A DNA stretch of 64,000 nucleotides, taken from assembly GCF_020740795.1 (NCBI RefSeq), contig NC_067286.1, forward strand, positions 1,173,990 through 1,237,989, written 5' to 3'. Below, one piece after another: positions 12,040-24,800 of the stretch. Made by a program: the position numbers and the translations under genes. How positions within the stretch are numbered: the stretch's first letter is position 1; each line of letters opens with the position of its first letter. Source of the DNA: Apus apus (Eukaryota > Chordata > Aves > Apodiformes > Apodidae). The notes beneath the pieces are model-generated. The model saw only the letters and a program-made list of their open reading frames with translations. It searched no databases and had not been told where the DNA came from.

Positions 12040-12440
12040 CCGCCTGGGCCCCACAGCCCCACCCCACAGCCCCCTCCTGCCCCACAGCCCCGGCCCAGAG
12101 TCCCTTCCTGCCCCCCAGTCCTGCCCCACAGCCCCACCCCACAGCCCCCTCCTGCCCCACAGCCCCCTCCCACCCCCCAGCCCTGCCCTACAGCCCCCTC
12201 CCGCCCCACAGCCCCCCCCTAGAGCCCCCTCCTGCCCCACAGCCCCGCCCCCCAGCCCCCTCCCACCCCCCAGCCCTGCCCTACAGCCCCCTCCTGCCCC
12301 ACAGCCCTACCCCAGGGCCCCCTCCCACCCCACAGCCCCATCCTAGAGCCCCCTCCCGCCCTGCCCCACAGCCCCACCCCACAGCCCCCTCCCACCCCAT
12401 AGCCCCAGCCTAGAGCCCCCTCCCACCCTCAAGCTTTGCC
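12040..12440. repeat. C-rich minisatellite between NUP160 and FNBP4
   Basis: Tandem variants of CCCCACAGCCCC, CCCCCTCCTGCC and CCAGCCCTGCCCTACAG fill nearly the whole intergenic spacer between the FNBP4 promoter and the NUP160 polyadenylation signal. The unit structure is about 11-19 bases with a higher-order period. Long proline-rich open frames here are by-products of the repeat. Confidence 0.85.
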
Positions 12441-12514
12441 CTACGGGTCCGGAGGTGCTGGATCCAGCCCTTTCCCTCCCCCAGCCCCAACACCGCCCTG
12501 TATCAACGCCGCCA

Positions 12515-12520
12515 TTTATT
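12515..12520 (-). terminator. NUP160: NUP160 polyadenylation signal
   Basis: TTTATT on the plus strand gives AATAAA on the minus strand, 354 bases beyond the NUP160 stop. Transcription of NUP160 would end about 600 bases upstream of the FNBP4 start codon. Confidence 0.7.
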
Positions 12521-12873
12521 GGAGTTCATCCAAACCCACCACAAATAAATACAAAGCAGCACCCCAGGGGGCCGCTGTCTGGGGTGGGGGAGAGCCAGGG
12601 GACCCGCCAGGGTGCTGGTCACACCCCACAGCTCTGCTCATCACCCCACAACCGAGGGGACGGGGACAGCAGGGTGACACAGCCAAGGTGCACCCGCCTC
12701 CCCCAACCGGATCCTTGCGGAAAAAAAAACAAAATCGGCCAAAAATGGGTAAAAACGGCACCAGGGGCTGAGCTGGCACAGGGTGGGGGGACAGTGTCAG
12801 CTCTGGGGCTGTCACCTGGAGCCAGCACCATCCCGAGGTGGTGGCCAAGGCCACCTGGGTGACAGGGCTGCCG

Positions 12874-15800
12874 CTAGCTCCGGCGGTACAGGCGGTCCCG
12901 GGTGGCCACGCTGACCTTCTGCTGGTAGTCCTCCATCTTCTCCTGCAGCTTCTGGTAGAGCTGGGCCAGGGGGGGGCAGAGCAGGTGTCAAGAGAGGAGA
13001 GTGCCCACTCTCCCGCCCCATCACCACCACTTCCCTCCCTGTCACCCCTCGGTGGGGTGTTGGTGACCTACCACGACGTTGTGATGGTTGGCGGAGCTCT
13101 CCTGCAGGGCCCGGAGCAGCTGGTCGATGGCAGTGTAGGGCAACCACACCATGGGGGCTGTGGCTGACAGGGGGAACTGGAGGGGAGAGGAACCCTCGTG
13201 TCACAAGATCGAGCAGAAATGCTCCTCACAGTGAGGAAGAGCTCCCAACCACAATATCCCAACACCCCCCAAGGTCTCACTGAGAGGTCATCTCTCTAGG
13301 GTGGGTTTATCCACATCTGTGAAGCACCAAATCATGGGGCACAACACCCAAACCCCAAGCAGGAACTGCCCCAAGGAAGGGTCCCCAGGCCCACCTCAAT
13401 TCCAAAATACTGGTGCCCTTTGCCCAGCACAGCATCCACATACTCCAGGACCAGCTCCACTGCCTCCTCCAGCAGGTCATAATTCAGGTAGAGCCGCAGG
13501 AGCTCGGCAGCATCCACCTTCTGTGAGCAAAGAGGGGAAAAATCAGCCAGGGAACATGCCCAGGAGCCACCACGATGCCAAGAGGAACCTGCCCTGAGCC
13601 TCTGTAATGGGCACAAAGCATCTGTCAGGTTTTCCTGGAGCTGGGAATAAAGGTGAGGGTGAACCTTCTAATCATTGAATCATTAAGGTTGGAAAAGACC
13701 TCCAAGATCATGAAGTCCAAGCGCCAACCCAACACCACCCTGCCCACTAAACCATCACCCCAAGTGCCACACGTTTTTAACAGCTCTGGGGATGGTTCAG
13801 CCTGGAGAAGAGAAAGCTCTGAGGAGACCTTTGAGCACCTTCCCATGCCTGAAGAGGGACTCTGGACAAGAGCAGGGAGTTACAGGACAAGGGGAGATGG
13901 TTTTAAACTGTAAGGGGGGATGATTTAAATTAAGACATTAGGAAGAAATTATTTCCTGTGAGGGTGGGGAGAACCTGGAACAGGTTGTCCAGGGAAGCTG
14001 TGGCTGCCCTGGGGCAGGTTGGATGGGGCTTGGAGCAACCTGGTCTAGTGGGAGGTGTCCCTGCCCACGCAGGGGGGTTGGATCTAAATGATCTTCAAGT
14101 TCCCTTTCAACCCAACCCATTCCATGATTCTATGGTGACTCCACCCCGGCCTTGGCCAGCTCGTTCCAACACTTGACCACTCTTTGAGTAGAGACATTTT
14201 TCCCACTCTCCAACCTAAATGGCTTAGATGGATATCAGGAGGACATGGCTGCCTAACGAGGAGGTGGCTGTGGAAGCCAAGATGCTCTGATAACTCCAGG
14301 AAAACCTCGGAGGTGGTTTTTTTCTTTTTGGCGCGTGCAAAGTGCTGAACTCACCTTGTAGCTGTTGATGAGCCAGTTGGGCAGAGGGATCCCATGGGCC
14401 AGGAGCTTGTTGATGACACAGCGATGGTACAGGCTGTTCTGGGATGGGTGATGCTCCAAATAGGCTGAGAGCAGCCGCCAGGCTTCATCCGTGGCGCTGC
14501 AAGGACAGGATTTTCCCTCAGGATCCGCGCCAAGCAGCCCCGGTCACTGTCTGCCAGGCCACCACCTGCCCCAGGGCACCCTGTTCCCCTGCTCAGGCTC
14601 AAGGTGTTGCCTCTGCCCTCCCAGCTGGGGTAGAGCTCAGTTTCTTCTGAGTGGCTAGAACAGAGCTGGGTTTGGGAGGTGGTTTGGGATTTGGGATGAG
14701 AGGCAGGTGGGAGGGAGGCAGAGCCAGCGGGATGTTCCGGATCACGCACAACGTCACGCTCAGTGGATGGTGAGGGTTGGTGGGAAGCCCTCCCCGCTTC
14801 CCAGGATGGGGGTTTTGGGGCTTTTCTCCCTTGTGGGATTGCAGTCAGGGCTGGGCTGGGGGTTGCTCAGCAGGCAGTGAGCACTGACACTACACGTGGC
14901 TCATTTACACTTCTTATTATTACTATCACTGCTTTATTTCAATTATTAAAGGGTCTGTATCTCACCCCACGAGTCTCTCTGCCTTTACTTTTCCTGTTCC
15001 CTCCCCCCCTGGGGTTAAAATCAGGACAAGAGAGCATGGGGGTGGCAGGGAAGCCCTGCTCTCTCCCACAGTCCCAGTCCCACAGCTCCACTTTAAGGCC
15101 CTTTTATCAGCAGCCTGTGACCCTCAGGATTCCTGCAAGGCTCCAAAAGTGTCCCTATCACCTCCACTCTTCTCCCCAGGACCTACCTGGACTCTTTGGT
15201 GGTAACCAGGGTGGAGAGCTGGTTTGCAGCCAGCCAGTCCCAGGCCTCTGCCTGAGCTGCCTCCCCTCCCAGCTGCAGCTTGATGCACCTGCAGGACAGA
15301 GGGGTTGCAAAGGTGGGTGCCCCTGGAGCCCCCTCCTCTGCCCTGCCCCCTGCAGCCAGTGTTGAAGCCACCCCTGGCAAGACTGCCCAAGGAACTGAGC
15401 CAGGAACTGGCTGGCTGGGCAGGAACAGGAAGCTGGTGGTGATTGCTGAGCTGCTGCAAGTGCCAGAAAGGAATGAATAATGACTCTGGTGGGAGCTCTA
15501 GGGCCCGGGTTTGGGCAAGAGGTGTCCTCTGGGTATCCAGCCAGAGGAACAGGGCACAGCAGAGCTCCTGAGCAGGCACGATGCATCTTCTGGAAGGTCA
15601 GAGAGGTGAGGAAGATGAGGCATGCAGACTGCCCACCACTATTTATGAGCTACTCAACAGCTCCTACAAATCTGGGAGCAGCTCATGGAGCACCAGCAGG
15701 ACTGTGGCACAACCCTGCTCACCACATAGGTCTCCAGATGATGGTTGTGCCTGGGCTGGCACCACTTACAGCTGCCAGATGCCACCTATCCCCTGAGACC

Positions 15801-18800
15801 AGGGACAAACCTCATCCCTCCACTACCTGGCTCCCTTTTTTTTTTTTTCCTTTTTTAGGTGTGAAGAGCAAGATCCACCTCACACCCACAAAGCAGGAGC
15901 CTGGGCATGGCCAGCAGACAGGTCAGGACAGTGCTGGCTCCTGACCCCGGGGAGCTGCAGGCCCTGCCAGGCCCCATACAGGGCACAACTCCCCAAGCCT
16001 GAGGAGGGAAGAGAAGCTGGCCACCTACTTGAAAGTGAGTCCCTCAAAGATGGGTGTCAAGGACAGCTTGAACGTTTGGCACAGAGTGACAGCAGTGTCG
16101 AAGAGGCCGGCCCGGATCAGGAGAGCAAGAGTTTCCTCAGGAGTAGAGTTGCCTGCAGGGAAGGAGGACCAGGTTTGTGCCCAAGACACCAGCCACATCC
16201 TTAAAACTCCTTCCTTGCACAAAACTTTCGACTCCCATTATCACTTATTCTCATCTCACAGATCACAGGAGGCTGAGGGGAGACCTTCTCACTCTCTGCA
16301 GCTGCCTGAGAGGAGGTTGGAGCCAGGGGGGTTGGGCTGTGCTCCCAAGGAACAAGGGATGGGACAGGAGGAAATGGCCTCAAGTTGCACCAGGGGAGGT
16401 TTAGATTGGATCTTGGGAGCATGTTCCTCACTGAAAGGGTCATTGAACACTGGGCCAGGTTCTGGCCTCTGGGTCAGAACAAAATTGCTGCTTCCTCAGC
16501 TGAGCTGTGACTCAAAAGTGCTGCAAGGAGCAAAGAAAACCTGAGGGAAGGGAGAGGTGGCCCTGCTATGTCCCCCTTACCTGCCACAGCTGCTGTTGAC
16601 AGGTCGTGCTGCACCAGAGTCAGCCGGATCCGGGCCAGGACACTTTCCCTCTCCAAATCCTCCAGCTCCAGGATCTCGATTTGGCGAGTTGCTGCAGGAG
16701 ATGGACACAAAGGGCTCCCAGTGTTCTGAAAAGGCCTTGTTTACACCTCTCTGCTGTCCTCAGAGGAGTCGTACCACAAAAAGCACCACAGGAGAGGTTT
16801 TGCTGCCTTGAACTGTGCCCATCTCCTTGACACAAACCTTGATTCCTCCTCTGAGATGTTATCTCATGTGTGGTAACAGCTGCTGCTCTACCTGCCAGGC
16901 ATATGCTAAAATCCCCCTCAAATTATTGATATGACAGAGGTGAGAGCTGCCCTGAACCATCCCTCAGCTCACAAGGGAACAGCAAGAGCTCTGAGGCCAG
17001 GGGAGAGGCTGTGGAAGCACAATAAGGACCAGGACTGGGCACTTACTGGGGACAGCTGTGCACTCCCCATCGTGGCTTCTCTTCGGGGATGCTCCTGGAC
17101 GTTCATACTTGCAGGAAAAAGCAGAGAGGAGTGTTTATGCCCACCTGGTTTCCAAAGGACAAATCTGCTACAGCCCGAATTGCAGCTCTCTAACTGTTTC
17201 AAGCCTGGATTTGAATCAGGAAAGCCCTACAGCCACTGGGTGGCTCAGGTTACTCTTATCTCTCGCTACCAGAAGCAGGGCAGAGCAGCAGATCAGGCTG
17301 CAGTCACCACCTCCCCACAAACAGGTCTGAAACACAAACCACGTGCCAATGATCCCCTTCTTGACTGGTATTCCGGCTGTTCAGACTCCCCAAAAAGGTG
17401 AGAGATACACCCCACTCCCATCCCAAAAGCTGTCCTGCCTCCACCCAAAGGGGCAGTGACACAGGGGTGATGGGTGGGACTGAGGAGCAGGGCAGGATGG
17501 TGCTGCACAAGCAGCCCAAGAAGACGAAGGCAGCAGGTGGAGGCAGCCAGCAACCTCTGCTCCTCAGATCAGGAAGGATTTGGGAAGCACCCCCCCCCAG
17601 GCAGCAGCTGAGGTCAGAGCTGAGCTCAGCACCACTCCCTACCACAGCTCCTGATGCTGGCTGCACTATCCAGGCGTACTGGGGGCGGATCAGGCGCAGG
17701 CAGTTGATGGCAGCAAGGAAACAATTCCCCTGCTTCTGGAGCCCCCGCAGCGTCCGCACCTCCCGGCCCAGCCGCATCCCGTACTCAAACATCACCGTCC
17801 CAGCTGAGGGGAGAGAGGGGAGCAGGCTCAGCCAGGAGCAGGGAAGGGGTGTCCCAGGAAGCGGGGGGACCCCCTCCTTGGCCTCACCCTTGCGGTAGTT
17901 GTTGCGGTAGACATGGAAAGCGTAGAGCAGCTCGTAGTAGTTGTGGGTCATCAGGTCCACGGCTCGAGCGTGCGACTCGATGATCCCCACCACCTGCGGG
18001 GACACCAGAGGCTCCAACGGCTGGGCAACCCCTTTCAGGAGAGAGGTTATGCCCCCCCCCAGTCCAGACCCCCAGGACCTCGTCAGGAGGGTTGAGCCCC
18101 GATTACCTCGTTGTCCAGGTTGATGTAGGGAAACTCCACCAGGTCCTGGAGCTGGGAGCGCTCGCAGAGAACCACCACTAGCTGGCGTAGACAGTCCAGC
18201 TGCCTGTGGAGAGGGATGGAACTGCCTGAAGGAGCAGGAACAAACCCACGCTGCTTTCTGATGAGCTCTCCCTAGGGTTTTTTTTTTTTTCCTGGACCAA
18301 GAAGTCCCTTCAGACTTCTCCTGTGCTGGAAATGGAGATCCTGGGCAGCAGGGATCCTCTGCAAAGGTCTCTCAGAGGGACAGTCTCCCTCCCTCAGCTC
18401 TATTTGGTAAGCTTTTCTTCAGCCTCCATCCCAATGCATTCCTCCTTCTCTGAACACCTATTCCAGGCATTCCTGTTCATCACATCCTCCTCTGCTGGGG
18501 GGAAGCTTCCTCTACACAGTGCATAGAATCATGGAATGATCTACACAGCTTGGAGGCCCCTCCAGGGATGGGGACTCCCCCCTGCCCAGGGCAGCCTGGG
18601 CCAGAGCCTGACAACCCTTTGGGTGAGGAATTTTTTCCTAATATCCAATCTAAACCTCTCCTGGTGCAGCTTGAGGCCATTTCCTTGACATTTGTTCACT
18701 TCCCAGAGGGTCCTCAGGCTGAAAATCCAACTCCAAGTCTTTTCCTTACCAAACTAAACTGGCTGGACTGCTACAGCTTTTCAAGATACAACACCAAAAA

Positions 18801-21800
18801 AGGATCATTTAGCCTTTTTTTTCTTTTGGCTCTTCCCTGAACCAGCTTTCCCCCCCCTCCCAGTTTCCTCCTTTGGGAAAGCACAGACTCCAGCTGTTCT
18901 TACAAAAATGAAGAGGGCTTTTTCAAACACAGCTTCACACAGGCTGCCCACAGCAGCCATGGCCCATCCAAAGGTGCCACCTTTTCCTTTCAGTTTGATG
19001 GGAAAACTGTTTCACAGACCTCTGAGACAAGCAAGTTTATAGGTGTAAAACTGCCCCCTACCTGCTGGGATCTGGGTTTTGTGTTAAGGCCACGTATGCT
19101 TCACTGTTGTGTCCCAAATCCAAGTGATGTTTGAAGATGCAAGTCCTCAACATAGCCTGGAAACACCAAAAGGGCACAAAGCAGCATATTTTGAGTTATA
19201 TGGCTGAAAATAAAAGCCCAGGGAAGGTCCCCAAAGGAACATCTTGATGCAAAGGAAGTACCTGGCTCCTCCAGTCATCTGCAGATTCCATGATGGCCAA
19301 GGTGGCCAGCTGGATGACCAACTCTGGCAAACCCACCATGTCCAACAAGCGCAGAACCTGGAGAAGACAACGTGGGCTGCAGCAGCACTGAGGAATGAGT
19401 TGGGCTGGCAAGGGCTCTTGTTTGTTTGAATTAAGAGCTACTCCTGCTCCTACTAACCCTAAAAGCAGTCAAAAGGTTTTTGCCACTGGAAAAGGAAAGA
19501 TTTGGCTAAGTTGCAGAGATCTGAACCAAACCCCAGGATAACAGGTCCAGGCTAAAGCTCTTCTGGAGGGCTCAGCTCTGCACGTGTGAGTTTTCTGACA
19601 CATTTTAGCACTGATGGTTACAATAAAGTCCAGTGACAGAGAGATAAATGATTCAGTTCTCAAGCACACACAGAGCTGTGTGAGACAGAGATGTTCTCCC
19701 TCGAAGCGCACCCAACAACCTTTGTGTTTCATGGATTTTAAAATCCAGGAATCCCTTTAAAAATGAGCCTGGGTCCAAGCTCCAAGGTTCAGCCAGTCTG
19801 AACAATGGTATGATGCAAAACCAAAGATGCTATCTCAATTTAAAGACATTTTAATTTGCCTCAAAGCTGAACAACTTTCCCCTTGAGCAGCATCTTCCAT
19901 CGAGCCCAGACATGTCTGGCTTCTGCCTCCAGCAGCTGGATCTCATCCCACCTTTTTCTGCTGGATACCAAAGCCCTCTGCTTTTGGGAAGCTAAGAGGT
20001 GGAAAGCACCAAGCTTTTACACCAGTCACCTTGTCATCACCCTCCAAAGAAAGTAAATAGACCATGCTGAGGTTTCACTTCCTCAGAGTCTGTTTTCTCA
20101 GTCTCAAGTCACTTCCCTGAGAGCTGGGAACAAGGAATTCTCTGTGGAAGGACTTGGTGCTGACTTCCTTGGTTTATACCTTGTTGTAGTACTGCAGGCG
20201 TGGAGTGGAGACCATCTCCCCCTCCTCAGGTTGGATCAGCCTGTCCAAGAACTCTTCTCTTCCCACCTCTGAGGCTGCTTGGCAGAAACAATCCAAAGCC
20301 TGGAAGCAGACCAGAAAGCAGCTGGGTGTGTGTCCCCTGGGGCACTGACCCAGCCAGTCAGGGAGAGGACAGGGCTGCTCCATCCAGCTCCACTGTCCAA
20401 AACCTGCTGGCCCTGAGTGAAGGAGAACTTGCAGAGGAGGAGAGTAGGGCCTTACCTTGTGTGCCTCCCCCATCACCAGGTAGCAGCGGCCCATCATGAA
20501 GCGGCAGGAGCCCATGTTCACGTGGCACCAGGGCTGCAGCAGGCGGATGTATTCCTAGAGGGAACAGGAGGAATGGGAGGTTCTACTCAGGTCAGAGCTC
20601 ACGTGCGACCTGCAGGAACCCCAGAGCAGAGGCAGGGTTAGGTCTCCAACACCAAAGTGTTCATTTGGTGGCTCACTCAGCTGCAGTGCTCACACAGATC
20701 CCACTCTTCTCCCCTCAAAGTCCCCTCGGTGCATGGATGGGCAGAGACCTCTCACACATTCCTGGGGAACAACTTGCTTTGAATAGACACAGAATCATTA
20801 AGGTTGTAAATGACCTCTAAGACCATCCACTCCATCAACCCAACACCACCGTGCCCACTAAACCATGTCCCCAAGTGCCACATCTACACATTTTCTGAAC
20901 ACTTCCAGGGGTGGTGGCTCAAATCCTGCCCTGGGCAGCTTGTTCCAACACTTGACCACTCTTCCAGTAAAGAAATTTCTCTCAAGATGCAATCTAAAGC
21001 TTCCCTGAGCAACCTGGGGCCATTTCCTCTTATCACTTCTTAGGAGGGAGAAGAGGCTGACCCCTCCTCACTCCAACCCCCTTTCAGGAGGCACAGAGCC
21101 TGAGCAGGAGCAGGCGTGTGTGAAGGCAGCAGGAGACCCAGCAAAGCAGGACTTAGGAGAGCAGCCAAGGAAGAGCAGGGCTCACAGCAACGAACTGCAA
21201 ATTAATCCACAACACAGATTCAACCTGGCCCCCTGCCTGCTCTGCCAGGCTGATATAAGGGCTGCAAAGTGTCATCACCTATTGAGGAGCAGCCAGGAGG
21301 CACGGTGACAACTCCAAAGCTGGCATCCCTTGTGCCTGGGAGAGTGGAGTATGCTCTTCCTACTTGGAGAAGCAGAGATGTCCCACTAGCAGGGCCCTGG
21401 GACCCAGCAGGAAAGGAGGAGAAGCCAGGACCCACAGGTAAAGCCAACGTTTCTCCAGCCATCCTGAATCTTCACACATGCCTCACCTCCCCCAACCACA
21501 GGTCTGCTCAAAGCCACGTGGCAACAGATCCCCTGAGCCTGGAATCCCTGCCTGGATCAGCCAGATCCAGATCCATCCCACCCTAGGCTGGTTTAACAGC
21601 TTGTCACACAGAGTAAGCAACAAGGAGAGGTTTGGCCCTTGTCCCAGGCTAGTGCTCTGGTCACTAGAGCTTCTCCATGCCCACCAGTTACTCACAGGTG
21701 CATCCTCTATTGTCCACCTCTATTTGGGTCACCACCCTGCTCACTCTCACAGCAAACCCAGCGTCAGTTCCCTGAGGTCAACGCACTTAATCCCAAGTAT

Positions 21801-24800
21801 ACGTGACTGACTGGGATCAGGAAGCCTGATAGAAGGTAGCAGGGAGGAGGAGGCAGAGAGAAAAGTCTCTGGGATCTCCTGGAGGTGAGACACAAGTGAG
21901 GCGAAAGCAACGAGAGGAGATTCAAAACCCTGTGCACACATGGCAGGAGGAGGCTGCCCAAACCCTCCTGGCATTTCCTGGCTCAAAAGCTCAATGGATT
22001 TGACGTTCTTCTCAGCAGCCACGTGAAGACAAAAGGAAGAGGTTCAGCCCCCAGGTGAAAGGGACTGAGAGAAGAAAAGAGCCTGCTCAGCACAGGGAGG
22101 AAAAAAACCCCAACACAACAGCATGTAACACCAGCCCTGTGTGCCCCTGGTGAGGGAAGAACCGCGTCACGTGGCGCTGCAGACACGGACGGTGCCGCTC
22201 GGAACTGGGGCACGAGCGGCTGCGGCTCCCGGGGCCCTGGAGGGCACAGGGAGGGATGTGAGGAAACAGCTGGTGTGGTGGAGCAGCACTGCGTGGGGAC
22301 AGCTGGGACCAGGCAGCTCCCTGGCCCTGCTGCCAGGATGCTGGGAGTGCAGCCGGGGCTGGAAACAGGATGGATGTTTCTGGCAACGTTTTTGAAGTAG
22401 TCATTTCATTTCAGAAAGAGACGAGCCCTCCCTGAAGCAGCACTTCTGCTGCTGGGCTGAAGGCAGGGCTGGAAGCCCCAGGTCCCACAGCAGCTGCTGG
22501 ATTAGGGGCTTGCTCAGGTATTTAAATAAGCTCCACAAAAATATTCCTTGCACAAAGGACCAGGCTGCTGGACAAGCCAACAAGAAGGGCAACAGGAGCT
22601 GGTGCCGTGGGCTGGCAGCACAGAAACCAACTGTGTCTTGGGCTGTGTCAAGAGGAGTGTGGGCAGCAGGGCCAGGGAGGGGGTTGTCCCCCTTTATTTG
22701 GCTCTCTTGAGAGCCCACCTGGAGAGCTGTGTTCAGTTCTGGAGCCCCCAATGTAAGGAGGACAGGGGGCTCATGGAGAGAGTCCAGAGGAGGCCACAGA
22801 GACGATCCAAGGGCAGGAGCAGCACTGCTCTGGAGACAGGCTGGGAGAGTTGGGGTGTTCAGCCTGGAGAAGAGAAGGCTCCAGGGAGACCTTGGAGCAC
22901 CTTCCAGTGCCTGAAGGGGCTCCAGGAAAGCTGGGGAGGGACTTCAGGAATTTAGGAGGAAATTCTTCACTCTGAGGGTGGTGAGACCCTGGCCCAGGTT
23001 GCCCAGAGAAGCTGTGGCTGCCCCATCCCTGGCAGTGTTGAAGGGCAGGTTGGATGGGGCTTGGAGCAGCCTGGACTGGTGGGAGGTGTCCCTGCCCATG
23101 CAGGGGCGGGACTGGATCATCTTTAAGGTCCCTTCCAATCCAAACCATTCCATGGCTCTATGAACCCCTGGCAGGCTGGACTCCTCCACAAGAAGGGCAC
23201 ACAGTAATCCCAAGCACTTACGCCTGGATTTTCTTGAAAACAGGTGAAAGAGGAAATGCACAAAACCACCACCCTCAATTATTCCATCTTCTGCAGCAAT
23301 TTCTATTTAGCCAGAAGCCCTGGTTAGCACAGGTGGACACCCCAGGGAATGAGAGGGATGCAGGAGGAAGATATTTGCTACCTTACAATTTGTTCCCTGT
23401 GCTGAGATGGTTACAAGAGAGATTTTTTTTAACTCTTCCCTTTCCACCTGCTGGGAGAGAGCCAGAGGGAAGCACTCACCTGGAGCTGGGTGTACTGACA
23501 GCTCCCCATCAGGCACTCTGGGAAGAGGAAGCTGGGATTGCTGGGCCATCTGAGCCAAAGTTAAGGAAAAGAGGACAATCCAGTCTGGAGAACCTGGAGA
23601 ACTAGTCTGAAAGCCAGTGTGCCTCTGGCATTCAGCTTGTGGGGGGAAAGGAGAGAAGATTAAACTGCTCTTTGTACAAGTCATTTAATTTGTAATGAGA
23701 TTTATCCATATTAGAACAAAACCATTACTCTATCTAATCCATAACTGCCCAAAGCCTGTTACCCTTCCAGATCTCCACCTTGCCAAGGCAAGTTGCTAAA
23801 GCTCAAGGGGCTCAAAGTCAAGAACTCCAAATCCTTTACCGTGCACCTAAAAGGGTCTGATTTTGGGAAATCTTAAAATACCCACAAATCCCATTAGCAC
23901 TAACAGCAGTCACTTGTTTGCAAGACTTATCTTCAGAATTTGGGTGTGGAAAACATTGATCTTGGAACTCTGGGAGGCTTGGTGGTGATGATGGCCAGTA
24001 TAGTCCCCAAGCACTCCATGGGCTACCACCATGACCCCTCTGCTAGCCCCAGCCCTCTTCCCACGGATGGAAACTCAGGATTGGGATGCAATCTACAGGA
24101 TCACAGCCAAGGATACAGGAGGGGCAGAAAGTCAGTCACCACAGCAGTGAAGAGATGGGGCCAGTTCAAACTTGTCTCAGCCAAAGAAGTGTTTGGTTGC
24201 AAGAAGAGTCGAGAAATGATGTGCTTTCTGGCCACTTCCTGAAAGAAGAGCTCCACAATTGTTTGAGGGCCGGATACTACAAAAGAGAAGTTAAAAGAAT
24301 CACTGAGCAGAGGGTCCCAGGCTCCCTGCACTGTGCCCTGCTCACCCACCCCAACACTGGGGATCAAGTCAGAGCAAAACACAAAGCACGTTCAACCCTC
24401 CAACTTGTTGGTTTTGGATTTCTCTTGCCGTCTGGTTCTGTCAGGGGGAGCAGCAGGAGATCAAAGAGCCACACGCTGCTGTGTTTATTAACCACAGCTC
24501 AATTAGAACACCAACAAGAAGGGCTGTGCTCTCTCTCCAGCCGTGCTCTTCACAGCCCAGCTGCAGCTTCCCAGCCCCACGGAGTGCCTGGCAGGGCAGG
24601 GCTGTGCCAGTGCTGATCCAGCTCAGCTCCAACCCCTCCCTCCTCATCCCAGCCCCCTCAGCACTCCAGTCCCCCTGGAGCCAACTGTTCCCGACGCCTC
24701 TCCCCAGGCTGCCACCTCCTTTCCACCTTCCTGACGTTCCACATATTTTTCCTGAAGCACAGGGGGGCCCAACAGGCCTTTCCTCACACACAGGCCAAGA

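Noticed and set aside
11477-12413. Proline-rich open frames upstream of FNBP4
   Set aside because: Produced by the CpG island and the C-rich minisatellite; low complexity.
22548-23605. Open frames over the CR1 at 22555
   Set aside because: They read CR1 3' region and flanking intron; CR1 ORF2 has already ended there.
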